Shown here piece by piece: positions 31,049 through 40,671 of a stretch of 57,844 nt of DNA. Both the position numbers and the translations under genes were made by a program. The notes under the pieces are model-generated. The model had not been told where the DNA came from. It saw only the letters and a list, made by a program, of their open reading frames with translations, and made no database searches. Within the stretch, counting starts at the first letter, position 1, and each line of letters begins with the position of its first letter. Source of the stretch: SAR324 cluster bacterium (lineage in GTDB: Bacteria > SAR324 > NAC60-12). Location: assembly GCA_015231885.1 (NCBI GenBank), contig JADGAT010000022.1, forward strand, positions 1-57,844. Direction: 5' to 3'.

Positions 31049-33430
31049 GTGGGAAAGCCATTTTTGAATACGTTGAGCTTTAAGATCGGTGTGATGGTCA
31101 TTTCTATTGAGCTGCTGGCTTTAACTGCAATTGGTTTGTATTACATCAACCGGTTCTCACGGGAAATTGATAAAAGAGTTCTGTCACAGCTCCAGATGCC
31201 TGGAATTTTGATGAACCGCCAGCTGCTGCGTTACGAATCTGTCTCTGACAAAGAAATCATGACGGAATTGGTAGGAGAGGATTTCATTGATGGATTTATA
31301 GCCGGGGGAAATAAATCTATATTTTATGCGTTGGATGCGAGTATGGTCGGTAAGGATATAAAAGAATTTTCCAGAGTCAATCCTCAATGGTTTGAAGAAT
31401 CGGTTACTGAAGTTGTTATTTCAGAAGTGCATGAAGGCGAGAATAGTTTTCTGGAAAGTGTGACTCCTATTTTTGCCTATCCTGAAGCAGAAAAACCATT
31501 TTTCTTTTTATATGCAAAGGTCGGTACTAATCAGAGTGAGCAAGAAAAAACAACGATTGCCGTACTGTTTGTTTTTGGTTCTCTCATCTGCCTTGTGCTG
31601 ACCTCCCTGGCTATTCTATGGTTAACTCAAACCATTGTCATTCATCCAATCTTGTTGCTGAAAGAATATGCGGATCGGTTGTCACAAGGTGATCTTGAAC
31701 AAAAAATCACTTTCAACCGCAATGATGAATTAGGCAGTCTGGCCAAGGACTTTTCCCACATGCGTGATGCCATTAAACAGAAGATAGAAGATCTCCACAT
31801 CTTGAATCTGGAAATCAAGCAAAAACATGAATCACTGCACCAGGTTAACAGTATCATCGTCGAAAGCAAACAGCAGCTGCAGGCAATCATGGATAACTCC
31901 ACGACAATTATCTATCTGAAAGATATAGTGGGAAAATATATTTTAATCAATCGCCAGTATGAAAAAATTTTCAATGTCACCCAAAAGAAAATTGTGGGAA
32001 AAACAGACTTTGATTTGTTTCCCAAGGCAATGGCTGAGGCCTTTCAGGCAAATGATCAAAAAATCATACTAACCAATTCTCCATTGGAAATTGAGGAGTA
32101 TGCTCCTCATGATGATGGAATTCATACTTATATTTCCATTAAATTTCCACTTCATGATATCTCTGGAAATATCTATGCAATATGCGGGATTTCTACGGAT
32201 ATTACAGAACGGAAGGAAGCTGAAAAAAAAATAAGGGAACTGGACAAGGAACACAGTCGTCGATTGGAGCAGCAAGTTGAGGAACGAACCAGAGAACTGG
32301 AGCATGCCAAAGAGCAGGCAGAACAGGCCAACCGGGCAAAAAGTGAATTTTTGGCCAACATGACCCATGAATTAAGGACGCCCTTGAATGCAGTGCTTGG
32401 TTTCACGGAGTTGCTCGAACAGGAGGTTTCCGAAAAAAAATATAAAACCTACCTGGATGCCATCAAAACGGGAGGACAAAGTTTGCTGACCCTTATCAGT
32501 GACATTCTGGATCTTTCCAAAATTGAAGCAGGAAAAATGAGAATTCAGTACCATCCCATGGCCATCCATGCGCTGCTCCATGAAATTCAGAATATCTTTT
32601 CTTTGAAAATTTCTGAAAAAGGTCTTGATTTTAAGGAAAAGATTGATCCTGCTATCCCTCCTCTCTTACTCTTGGATGAAATGCGGCTGCGTCAGGTGTT
32701 GTTCAACTTGATAGGGAATGCCGTCAAATTTACCGAGTCCGGAACCATTTTTCTGCAGGCAGAACTCCTTTCTGGACAAGCCGATTCAGCCAAAGCAGGA
32801 AAAAGTGAATTATTGGATTTATCCATCCGGATCGAAGATACAGGAATTGGCATTCCCCAAGAAGACCAGCAGCGGATTTTTGAGTCGTTTCAGCAGCAAG
32901 AAGGCCAAGACACTCGAAAATTTGGAGGAACCGGACTGGGATTGACTATCAGTAAACGGTTGGTTGAAATTATGGGAGGAACCATTGTTGTTCATAGTGA
33001 GGTTGGCAAAGGCTCTACTTTCGAAATTCAGCTGAGAAATATTGAAAATGTGTCCCCTCAAGAAAAACTTATTCCCGGCCAACACTCTGTAAAAACGCTT
33101 GATTCACTAAATATTGATATAAGTGAACTGTCAGCGACGATCTTATCTCAGCTTCCAAACATCTTAGAAAGGCTGGAGAATCATTTCATGCAGCAATGGG
33201 AAACTTTTCAAAAAAAACAACCTATTCAGGAAGTGGAAAATTTTGGAAAAGATATCAAAACAATCGGAGAAAATAATGATTTCCAAGTATTGGTTGAGTT
33301 TGGAGATCAACTGATGGAATGTCTCCGTAATTTTGATATCATCAATTTGCGAAAAACACTTGCCTGTTATCCCGAGTTGGTTCAACAAATTCGTGTGGTG
33401 TGTGATACACAGATGACCGAACCATTATAG
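31049..33430 (+). CDS. HAMP-PAS histidine kinase
   Basis: A 793-residue membrane sensor kinase. GTG at 31049 is the best start: AAAGGGA lies just upstream and translation begins before the first helix. Helix 1 (about 13-33), a periplasmic loop (34-165), helix 2 (168-193), HAMP (195-250), a coiled coil, PAS (277-387), HisKA (MTHELRTPLNAVLGF, His near 437) and HATPase ([27 protein letters not shown]) follow. The last 120 residues are helical and resemble the C-terminal extension seen in many HAMP/PAS kinases (LSQLPNILERLENHFMQQW, FGDQLMECLRNFDI); no receiver and no HPt histidine are seen. No response regulator is adjacent. Its neighbour upstream is a solute-binding protein, a possible ligand-presenting partner. 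Confidence 0.92.
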   Translation: MGKPFLNTLSFKIGVMVISIELLALTAIGLYYINRFSREIDKRVLSQLQMPGILMNRQLLRYESVSDKEIMTELVGEDFIDGFIAGGNKSIFYALDASMVGKDIKEFSRVNPQWFEESVTEVVISEVHEGENSFLESVTPIFAYPEAEKPFFFLYAKVGTNQSEQEKTTIAVLFVFGSLICLVLTSLAILWLTQTIVIHPILLLKEYADRLSQGDLEQKITFNRNDELGSLAKDFSHMRDAIKQKIEDLHILNLEIKQKHESLHQVNSIIVESKQQLQAIMDNSTTIIYLKDIVGKYILINRQYEKIFNVTQKKIVGKTDFDLFPKAMAEAFQANDQKIILTNSPLEIEEYAPHDDGIHTYISIKFPLHDISGNIYAICGISTDITERKEAEKKIRELDKEHSRRLEQQVEERTRELEHAKEQAEQANRAKSEFLANMTHELRTPLNAVLGFTELLEQEVSEKKYKTYLDAIKTGGQSLLTLISDILDLSKIEAGKMRIQYHPMAIHALLHEIQNIFSLKISEKGLDFKEKIDPAIPPLLLLDEMRLRQVLFNLIGNAVKFTESGTIFLQAELLSGQADSAKAGKSELLDLSIRIEDTGIGIPQEDQQRIFESFQQQEGQDTRKFGGTGLGLTISKRLVEIMGGTIVVHSEVGKGSTFEIQLRNIENVSPQEKLIPGQHSVKTLDSLNIDISELSATILSQLPNILERLENHFMQQWETFQKKQPIQEVENFGKDIKTIGENNDFQVLVEFGDQLMECLRNFDIINLRKTLACYPELVQQIRVVCDTQMTEPL

Positions 33431-33458
33431 TTTTCCAATACCTTCACTAAAATATCTC

Positions 33459-36400
33459 ATGCAAACTCTTAAAAATTATCCTTACAAACGTTGGCATTAT
33501 GTTGTCGGTGCCCTGTTCAGCCTGTTTCTTCTTTATGGTGGTTTGGGCACTTGGGGAGTGCCACCACTTTTGAAACCAAAATTGGTGGAGCAGCTTGAGC
33601 AAACCTTAAAGCGTCCTGTGAGTTTGGGCGAAATCCGATTCAACCCTTTTGTACTTTCCTTCACTTTAAAAAATTTGACTATCCAAGAAGCAGATGCCTC
33701 AAAATCCTTTATTCAATTTGATGAGCTTTTTGTTAATGTGCAAAGCAGCTCAGCATTATGGGGGGCATTGATTCTTGATGAGTTAAAATTCACAGGGCTA
33801 GCCGTTCACCTGGCTTGGCATGGTGAGAAGCATTTCAATTTTTCTGATTTATTGCCCGCCGAGCCGGAAAAAACGGAAGAACCTGCTGTGCCTTCTGATT
33901 CTGCTGAAAAGGAGTTTTTATTTTCTATAAAAAATATTCAGCTGATCAATAGTCGTATCGTGCTCACGGATACTACAAAAAATAGAGAGCATGCTGTTGA
34001 AAGTCTGCAGCTGATCATTTCACAGTTATCTAATTTCCCAGGAGACCAGGATTTATTTGTACAGACAAATTTGTCAGCAGCACTAAACCAAGCCAAGATT
34101 AGGGTCCAGTCTAAAAGTAAAATATTTCATCCTTCCCAAAAAACAGAAGCTTCTCTGGAGGTTCAGCAGATCGCTCTTCCTGACTACATGGAATATGTGC
34201 CCGTTGAATTAAATTTTGACGTGGCTTCCGGAGTGATTCATGGCAGCAGCCAGATTTCGTTTTCCTGGTCGGATTCGAAAAAACCTCTCGTGGAATTGTC
34301 CGCAGAGCTGGGACTGGACGATCTAAAAATTGTTGCCGATCAACAAACGGTTTTGGAGCTTCCCAGTGCTCAAGTGACCTTGCTTTCTTCTGAGCCGCTG
34401 GAAAAAAAAATTCACGTTGGGCAAATTGCATTGAACGACCTGTTTGTCAATATAGAAAGAGAATCCTCTGGACAGTTGAATCTATTCAAGCTGATTCCCA
34501 AGAAAGAATCAAAATCTCAAACGAAAGGGTCTGAAGCCACAGCTGCTGGAAATTCTGTTGTTGACAACAGCACATTGCAGCTGCAAGTCGACCAATTTCA
34601 ACTTTCGAAGGGACGTATCACATTTTTGGATCAAACGGTGTTTCCCTATTTTATGACGGAAATCACACCGATTGATTTGAGGGTGGCTAGTCTGCAAACT
34701 CAATCGGACATTTTTGCGAAGGTCAACTTTGTAGCACAAACGAAAAACAAAGAAGCGGTGACGGCTGAAGGACAGTTCTCTTTAGAACCATTGACCTGGC
34801 AAGGTTCCGTTCAGATTTCCCAAGTGGACTTGAAACAATATGTTTCCTACTATCAGAAATTGCTGCGTCCTCAATTGACTTCAGGTGTGATGGATGTGCG
34901 CAGCTTCATCCATTTCCGTCAGGAAGATAAAAAACCGAATGTTCAGCTATCAGACCTTGCGGTTCAATTGGATAATCTGAAATTATTGATGCCTGGTGCC
35001 ACCAGACCCATATTGGATATGCCTCATGTCTCCATTGCTAAAGCAAAAGTTGATTTATCCAAACAGGAAATGATCATCAGTCGGGTCCACTCCAATGATG
35101 CAAAGATTTCTGTAATTTTACAAAAGGACGATACCATCAATTGGGAGCATCTGCTGCAGCCGTCCCCAGAATCTAAAAAAGCGAAAGGTTCAGCCAGTGA
35201 ATCGTCTTCTCCTCCTTGGCGAATTTATCTTCAACAAGGTCAAATTGAAAACTACACAATCGATTTTCACGATTCAACGCTTTCCAAATCATTTAATTTT
35301 CCAATCTCCAAAATCAACCTGGAGTTAACAAATTTCACAACCCATACTGATGATCAACCAGCACAGCTCGAACTGAGTATGCTATTGAACCAAAATCGTT
35401 TTACCGCAAAAGGGAGCTTCGGAATCTCTCCTCTTCGTGCACAGATTCGTTTGGAACTAATGCCCCTCCCTCTGTCAGTCCTGCAGCCTTATGTTCCTGA
35501 GTCGATCAAATTGCTGATAACCAGTGGAAAATTTTCTACAAAGGGTATCTTCTCTTTAGCATCTGTGCCTGATAGCTCTTTGCCGCAAATGACTTATCAA
35601 GGTGAGATGAAGCTGAAGGATTTGGTGACGGTCGAAAGTGGGAAGAATAAAGATTTTTTAAAATGGGAAAATTTTCAATTAACCCAGCTTGATGCAGGTT
35701 TCAATCCATTTTATTTAAATATTGATCAGGTGAGTTTAGAAGGAGTCGATCTTCCTATCACCCTCTATTCGGATGGGACAAACAATCTGGGTCGAATTTT
35801 TGTAGGAATGGAATCCAAACCAAACAAAGAGGCTGTTCAACAATCCAAAAAAACTAAGGAGCGTTTTGAGCCACCACAGATTAATATAAGAAAAGCCACT
35901 TTCAGCAACGGGAATGTTCGTTTTTTGGATCACAACCTCAAACCGTCATATACTGCCAATCTGCAGAATCTGGAAGGGAGCATATTTGGCTTGACAGAAA
36001 TCTATGATCAGCCCGCCAAATTACTGCTGAAGGGATCGTATAATTCTCAAGCACCTCTTCAAGTGGTGGGAATCATTCATCCTTTGAGAGAAAAACTGTT
36101 TTTGGATTTTGAAATCAAATCCAAAGGAATTGACATGAGCAGTTTCAGCAGTTACTCGGGGCACTATTTGGGATATGCTATTCAAAAAGGACAGCTTTCA
36201 CTCGATTTGAAATACAAAGTTTCTAAAAATAGGATCAAGGCAGATAATAAAATTTTCCTTGACCAATTCACGCTGGGAGGCCCGGTAAAAAGTGAAAAAG
36301 CAACCTCGCTTCCGATTAAGCTGGCATTGGCTGTTCTCAAAGACCGTAATGGTGAGATCCATTTAGATCTTCCCATAAAAGGGGATTTGGATGATCCCGA

Positions 36401-37043
36401 ATTTAGTGTGGGAAAAATCGTCTGGCAGACACTTCTCAACCTGATCGACAAAGTGGCGACTGCTCCCTTCACCATGCTGGGCAACATGCTAGGAGAAAAA
36501 GAAGAGATTAACCTGATCGGGTTTCTGCCTGGACAGTTTGAATTGGATGCCAAAGGCCAGAATAAATTAGCTAAGGTGGCAAATGCTCTCCAAAAGCGCC
36601 CCCAGTTGGATTTGGAAATTGAAGGGATCTATGATGTTGTTGAGGATCGGAAAGTGTTACAGCAACAATTGATAGATCGCCGTTTGCGCCTGGAAAAACA
36701 AAAAAATCTTCTGCAACAGGGAAAAACCGGTATCCATTTAGAAGAGATTGTGCTGACCCCTCAGGAAAGAGAAACTTACTTGACAAAACTCCATACAGAG
36801 GTCAATGGAAACGCTCCGGCTTCTGTTCCCCTAGTTGAGATGGAAAAGTGGTTGTCCTCCCAAACACCTGTTACAACCGGAGACTTAAAACGATTGGCGC
36901 AGCAGCGGGCATTGCGTGTGCGAAGTTTTTTCATTGAAGAAGGAAAAATTCCTTCCGAACGAATCTTCTTAACAGCCATCAGGAAAACAGATGACCCGGC
37001 AGGCAAAGCGTCACACAATAGAGTAGAGCTTAGATTGAAATAA
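33459..37043 (+). CDS. DUF748 (AsmA-like) envelope protein with OmpA-like tail
   Basis: A 1194-residue protein anchored by one N-terminal helix (about 12-32, YVVGALFSLFLLYGGLGTWGV). Most of it is long, repetitive beta structure of the AsmA/DUF748 type: KRPVSLGEIRFNPFVLSFTLKNLTI near the start and KATFSNGNVRFLDHNLKPSYTA with FEIKSKGIDMSSFSSYSGHYLGY in the second half. The C-terminus (1030-1194) has FLPGQFELDAKGQNKLAKVA and RAFFIEEGKIPSERIFL-like segments (here LRVRSFFIEEGKIPSERIF), typical of the end of DUF748 proteins. Large AsmA-like proteins bridge the periplasm and are implicated in lipid transport to the outer membrane; that function is family-based. It begins 28 bases after the kinase and ends 8 bases before the convergent esterase gene. 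Confidence 0.9.
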   Translation: MQTLKNYPYKRWHYVVGALFSLFLLYGGLGTWGVPPLLKPKLVEQLEQTLKRPVSLGEIRFNPFVLSFTLKNLTIQEADASKSFIQFDELFVNVQSSSALWGALILDELKFTGLAVHLAWHGEKHFNFSDLLPAEPEKTEEPAVPSDSAEKEFLFSIKNIQLINSRIVLTDTTKNREHAVESLQLIISQLSNFPGDQDLFVQTNLSAALNQAKIRVQSKSKIFHPSQKTEASLEVQQIALPDYMEYVPVELNFDVASGVIHGSSQISFSWSDSKKPLVELSAELGLDDLKIVADQQTVLELPSAQVTLLSSEPLEKKIHVGQIALNDLFVNIERESSGQLNLFKLIPKKESKSQTKGSEATAAGNSVVDNSTLQLQVDQFQLSKGRITFLDQTVFPYFMTEITPIDLRVASLQTQSDIFAKVNFVAQTKNKEAVTAEGQFSLEPLTWQGSVQISQVDLKQYVSYYQKLLRPQLTSGVMDVRSFIHFRQEDKKPNVQLSDLAVQLDNLKLLMPGATRPILDMPHVSIAKAKVDLSKQEMIISRVHSNDAKISVILQKDDTINWEHLLQPSPESKKAKGSASESSSPPWRIYLQQGQIENYTIDFHDSTLSKSFNFPISKINLELTNFTTHTDDQPAQLELSMLLNQNRFTAKGSFGISPLRAQIRLELMPLPLSVLQPYVPESIKLLITSGKFSTKGIFSLASVPDSSLPQMTYQGEMKLKDLVTVESGKNKDFLKWENFQLTQLDAGFNPFYLNIDQVSLEGVDLPITLYSDGTNNLGRIFVGMESKPNKEAVQQSKKTKERFEPPQINIRKATFSNGNVRFLDHNLKPSYTANLQNLEGSIFGLTEIYDQPAKLLLKGSYNSQAPLQVVGIIHPLREKLFLDFEIKSKGIDMSSFSSYSGHYLGYAIQKGQLSLDLKYKVSKNRIKADNKIFLDQFTLGGPVKSEKATSLPIKLALAVLKDRNGEIHLDLPIKGDLDDPEFSVGKIVWQTLLNLIDKVATAPFTMLGNMLGEKEEINLIGFLPGQFELDAKGQNKLAKVANALQKRPQLDLEIEGIYDVVEDRKVLQQQLIDRRLRLEKQKNLLQQGKTGIHLEEIVLTPQERETYLTKLHTEVNGNAPASVPLVEMEKWLSSQTPVTTGDLKRLAQQRALRVRSFFIEEGKIPSERIFLTAIRKTDDPAGKASHNRVELRLK

Positions 37044-37051
37044 ACAACTTC

Positions 37052-37717
37052 TTATAATGTGTCGCTCATCCAGGCCGAAACATCTTGAATTTCTTCCAGA
37101 CACACCATGTGTTCCATGGGGTACTCTGTCCAGGAAATAGGATACCCGAAACTTTGCAAATCATTATAGGCCTGCCTGCCATGAGCCACAGGTACGACTG
37201 GATCCTTGGTGCCATGTGCCATAAAAATAGAGGTGTCCTGATTGATCAAATTCCTTTCTGCAGCCAGGGTCTCTGAATTGACCATGTAGGTGGAAAGAGC
37301 CAGGATTCCAGCCAATTTGTAGGGTAATCTCAGGCTAGCATGTAATGCAATAGCTCCTCCCTGTGAAAAACCTGCCAAAATGATTTTTTCGGAAGGAAGT
37401 CCATTTTCCATTTCTCTTTCAACAAGAGCAACGGTTTGCTGTACGGAGATTTCGAGTTCCTCTAAATTGACGGTCCTGGGAAAATTCAAATCCACTATGT
37501 CATACCAGGCCCTCATCACAAACCCTGCATTGAGAGTAACCGGCCGTTCCGGAGCATGAGGAAAAACAAAACGGATGGGTAACGAATCTGGAATCTTCAG
37601 CATCGGCACAACGGCTTCAAAGTCATGCCCGTCTGCACCAAGCCCATGCAGCCACACCACGCTGGCAACCGGGTTTTTGGAAGGATTGACTTCTACACAA
37701 GGTAATAAATTGCTCAT
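37052..37717 (-). CDS. Phospholipase/carboxylesterase family alpha/beta hydrolase
   Basis: A 221-residue cytoplasmic esterase of the carboxylesterase/lysophospholipase (acyl-protein-thioesterase-like) family. Hallmarks are VVWLHGLGADGHDFEAVVP near the N-terminus (oxyanion region), the nucleophile elbow ILAGFSQGGAIAL (Ser near 119), Asp in AHGTKDPVVPVAHG (near 170) and His in YPMEHMVCLEEI (near 202), with YDIVDLNFPR between them. The length is normal for the family. No signal peptide is present. The start is supported by GAGAAACGATATGAGC upstream. It is convergent with the DUF748 gene and has no functional neighbours. Short-chain ester hydrolysis is expected. Confidence 0.92.
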   Translation of the reverse strand: MSNLLPCVEVNPSKNPVASVVWLHGLGADGHDFEAVVPMLKIPDSLPIRFVFPHAPERPVTLNAGFVMRAWYDIVDLNFPRTVNLEELEISVQQTVALVEREMENGLPSEKIILAGFSQGGAIALHASLRLPYKLAGILALSTYMVNSETLAAERNLINQDTSIFMAHGTKDPVVPVAHGRQAYNDLQSFGYPISWTEYPMEHMVCLEEIQDVSAWMSDTL

Positions 37718-37841
37718 ATCGTTTCTCTGTAAAAATATTATAATGCGAATCCGGAGTTGAAAACGATCAAATTTAAAGTTTTTATTGTTTCATCATTTCT
37801 GATTTGAGAATGAATTGATTGTGCGGCAAGATTCAATAGTA

Positions 37842-37866
37842 TTGCTTGCTTTCTTGCTGCAAGCAA
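37842..37866. repeat. Perfect 8-bp inverted repeat (possible hairpin)
   Basis: TTGCTTGC and GCAAGCAA flank a nine-base loop, and flanking GTA/TAC can extend the stem with a bulge. It lies between the start of the esterase gene and the end of the tRNA-Leu gene. For the tRNA, transcribed leftward, it is about 100 bases downstream, but no T-run follows the stem on that strand. An operator or weak terminator is possible. Nothing else was seen in 37718-37966. Confidence 0.35.
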
Positions 37867-37966
37867 AATACCCGTTTTCAGAGATAATAAAAACTCTTTT
37901 TTATGAAAGAATGGTAGAAGGTTGTTGGGAATAACTGAAACAACTGAAGTTATCTACAAACTGGAT

Positions 37967-38050
37967 TGCCGAAGAGGTGACTCGAACACCCACATCCTTG
38001 CGGATACTAGGTCCTGAACCTAGCGCGTCTACCAATTCCGCCACTTCGGC
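37967..38050 (-). tRNA. tRNA-Leu (CAG anticodon)
   Basis: Minus-strand cloverleaf of 84 bases. The acceptor stem is GCCGAAG with CTTCGGC and discriminator A. The D region is GGCGGAATTGGTAGACGCG. The anticodon stem CTAGG/CCTAG encloses the loop TTCAGGA, so the anticodon is CAG. The variable arm is long, as in class II tRNAs (TATCCGCAAGGATG), and the T loop reads TTCGAGT. CCA is not encoded. It decodes CUG. Confidence 0.97.
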
Positions 38051-38073
38051 AACATGAAGTCTCATGATAAACA

Positions 38074-38079
38074 ATTATA
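38074..38079 (-). promoter_or_regulatory. Likely -10 element of the tRNA-Leu gene
   Basis: On the minus strand TATAAT lies about 24 bases before the mature 5' end of tRNA-Leu. The -35 region is weak: TTGTAA occurs, but with a 21-base spacer. Transcription would begin around 38067, leaving a short leader for RNase P to remove. The rest of the gap up to 38237 is AT-rich with no recognised gene. Confidence 0.45.
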
Positions 38080-38237
38080 GGAATGCTTAAAAACAGTATT
38101 TTACAAAATGTTTTAAAAAAATCAAATTGTAAAGCAAATTTCTATTTTTTACTTCATAGTGCATGTAGAGGTGTGGTATACAGGTAGTTTATTTGTCATA
38201 ATTCCATAGTGATTTAGCGCATTGCCCCAGTATTTAT

Positions 38238-40658
38238 ATGAAAATTCCCGTTCGTTTACGAATAATCATTGCCTCCATCCTCTTACTGATTCTGGCCCAG
38301 CTATTCAGTGCCAGTTTGAATATTTCTTCGTTTGAAAAACTGTACCGCAATTCTTTAGTTTCCAGCTATCAAGTCCTGGCAAGAGATCTTCAACGCAACA
38401 TCAACAGTGCCATCCGTTTTGGAAAACCTCTGGAAAAGTTTATTGGAATCCGTCCTCTGATGGAGGAACTCCAAAAAAACAACCCGGAGTTGAGCAATAT
38501 CCTGGTTACCAATACAGAAGGACGGATTCTTTACAGCATTCAGCAAGAAATGGAAGGAACGACAGCCGGAAGCGACTTACAGATTAACTTTGGAGACAAG
38601 AAAAACAGTCAAACCCAAGATGGTCAAGTGATTCTCTCGGAAGGTTCCTATTGTATTTTGCTGCCCGCCCTTGATCGCAAAGAGGCATGGGCAGGGACCG
38701 CTAACCTCTGTTTTCAAGAGGAGGTCATTCAAAATAAAGTCAACCGGCTTGTTGTATGGAGTTTACAGATTTTAGGAATCTCCACTCTGGTTGCAGCAGG
38801 AATTTTAGCACTTTGTTTAAACTTTTTTGTGTCTTTTCGAGTAGGAAATAAAGTTCCCAAAGCAAAAATTTATTTATTTTTGCTCTCTATTTTAGGAGGG
38901 TCTCTCGTTTTTTATTCTGCAATCAATGTTCCTATCTTTCAAAACCACTATCTTGAAGTCATCCACAATAAATCGAAAACACTGACCAAACTCCTGCAAG
39001 ATGATATTGAATTTTTGCTCAATAAAGGAATTCGTATCGATCGCCTGTTTAAAGTAGACATTCTGATGAGTGAAATCATCCAAGTCACTCCAGAAATCAA
39101 GGACATGCGGATTCTGGATAAAGACCATGATCTCCTGTATTTTGCCAATAAGGATGGGGTGGTTAATATTCAAAAAGCCGGTAAACTCGAAGAGCAGGAG
39201 GAGATTAGTGGAGAGGACGAGGACCAAGAGTATGAAATCATTGTCCCCCTTCATAAAAAGGAAGCTCTGGAAGGGTATATCAAAGTGGAACTATCGCCTA
39301 AAGTGATCCAGAATAAAATTGAAGAAGTGATCCTGGATTCGCTGACAGTGGTGGTGGTCTCTCTTCTGTTTATTGTGGAATTGGTGATCGTTTTCCTTAT
39401 TTTTATTGGCAGGCAGATGAAGCCCCGTCAGGACTTGATAAATAAGGACGCAACACCTCCCTACGGTCTGATTCGGCCTGCAGCCTTCATTTTATTGTTT
39501 GCCATTGCACTGACGGTCTCTTTTTTACCACTGCACATGGCAGACTTGTATGAACCCATCTTTGGTTTGTCAAAAGATGTCGTGACCGGATTGCCCATTT
39601 CGATAGAAATGTTGTTCACACTGATTGTCCTTTTTCCATGTGCCAACTGGATGGGGAAAAAAGGGTGGCATCAACCTTTTTTGCTGGGCAGTCTGATTGC
39701 CGGAATCGCCATTGGCCTATCCGGTCTGGCAACAGGCCCCATCGAATTCTTGATATACCGTGGTATTTTAGGGGTGGGGTATGGGATGGCCTGGTTGTCC
39801 ATTCAAGGGTTTGTGATTGCCAATACAGGAGTTACCGATAGAGCAAAAGGAATATCCAATCTGGTGGCAGGTATTTTTTCAGGGAGTATCTGCGGGAGTG
39901 CTGTTGGAGCGATGCTCGCCGAAAGGATCGGGTATGTTCCTGTCTTTTTTGTTGCATCCGGATTGATGCTCCTGCCTATTTTATTTGCCCTGATTTTTTT
40001 AAGAGATTTTTTTGTAACTCCGCCGCCGCCGCAAAAACAAGAAGAAGCGCCTTCGGTATCCTTGTTGAAATTTTTCATGGATCGTAATGTTTTTGCCACT
40101 TTCACATTCAGTATTGTTCCAACGTCTGTCTGTCTGATTGGTATTCTGTATTACATGAGTCCTGTTTATCTCAATCGAATTGGAGTTTCCCAGTCCAATA
40201 TTGGACGGGCCTTTATGACGTTTGGCCTGTGTATGATTTACATTGCTCCTTTCATCAGCCGATTTGTGGATCGTTCTTCCAACAAAAAGATATTCATTAT
40301 CATCAGTGGTGTCTGCGGCAGTCTGGGGTTGGGTATTTTCTTTATTTATGAAGGCTTTCTTGCTACAGTGATGATGATTTTGATGCTGGGGCTGGCATCC
40401 AGCTTTGGTTCGGCATCCCAGATGGTTTATGTTCTCAATTTAAAAATCACTCATGAAGTGGGGTTGGCTAAAGTAATGTCTGCCCAGCGCACAGCAGATA
40501 AACTTGGGCAGATGTTAGGGCCCATCATTCTTGGGTCCGTCGTAGGAATCGTGGGAGTGGATAAAGGAATTACCTTGATCAGTGTCATTTATTTTGGAGC
40601 GACCATTTTCTTTTTGATAGGGGCCCGACAACAAAAGACAATCCAGCTTCCAGGGTAA
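38238..40658 (+). CDS. MFS transporter fused to two N-terminal sensor-like modules
   Basis: An 806-residue membrane protein of unusual build. Module 1: helix (8-28), extracytoplasmic domain (29-170), helix (172-196). Module 2: helix (207-226), extracytoplasmic domain (227-370) and helix (374-397). Both ectodomains have a Cache/PAS-like pattern (LSNILVTNTEGRILYSIQ; IKDMRILDKDHDLLYFANKD) and parallel ends (FQEEVIQNKVNRLV; LSPKVIQNKIEEVI). Residues 412-800 form an MFS carrier with about twelve helices, including LGVGYGMAWLSIQGFVIAN, TDRAKGISNLVAG and ISRFVDRSSNKK. The substrate and the role of the sensor part are unknown; ligand-controlled transport is a hypothesis. It heads a compact plus-strand cluster with TerB-like, solute-binding, Ddl and Sfp-type genes; the gap to the next gene is 13 bases. 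Confidence 0.87.
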   Translation: MKIPVRLRIIIASILLLILAQLFSASLNISSFEKLYRNSLVSSYQVLARDLQRNINSAIRFGKPLEKFIGIRPLMEELQKNNPELSNILVTNTEGRILYSIQQEMEGTTAGSDLQINFGDKKNSQTQDGQVILSEGSYCILLPALDRKEAWAGTANLCFQEEVIQNKVNRLVVWSLQILGISTLVAAGILALCLNFFVSFRVGNKVPKAKIYLFLLSILGGSLVFYSAINVPIFQNHYLEVIHNKSKTLTKLLQDDIEFLLNKGIRIDRLFKVDILMSEIIQVTPEIKDMRILDKDHDLLYFANKDGVVNIQKAGKLEEQEEISGEDEDQEYEIIVPLHKKEALEGYIKVELSPKVIQNKIEEVILDSLTVVVVSLLFIVELVIVFLIFIGRQMKPRQDLINKDATPPYGLIRPAAFILLFAIALTVSFLPLHMADLYEPIFGLSKDVVTGLPISIEMLFTLIVLFPCANWMGKKGWHQPFLLGSLIAGIAIGLSGLATGPIEFLIYRGILGVGYGMAWLSIQGFVIANTGVTDRAKGISNLVAGIFSGSICGSAVGAMLAERIGYVPVFFVASGLMLLPILFALIFLRDFFVTPPPPQKQEEAPSVSLLKFFMDRNVFATFTFSIVPTSVCLIGILYYMSPVYLNRIGVSQSNIGRAFMTFGLCMIYIAPFISRFVDRSSNKKIFIIISGVCGSLGLGIFFIYEGFLATVMMILMLGLASSFGSASQMVYVLNLKITHEVGLAKVMSAQRTADKLGQMLGPIILGSVVGIVGVDKGITLISVIYFGATIFFLIGARQQKTIQLPG

Positions 40659-40671
40659 GAAAGGAGAAACG

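Noticed and set aside
38074..38095. TAGGAATGCT next to tRNA-Leu, resembling one end of the MITE-like element
   Set aside because: Only about ten bases match and no second end or internal region is present; the segment is also explained by the tRNA -10 element.
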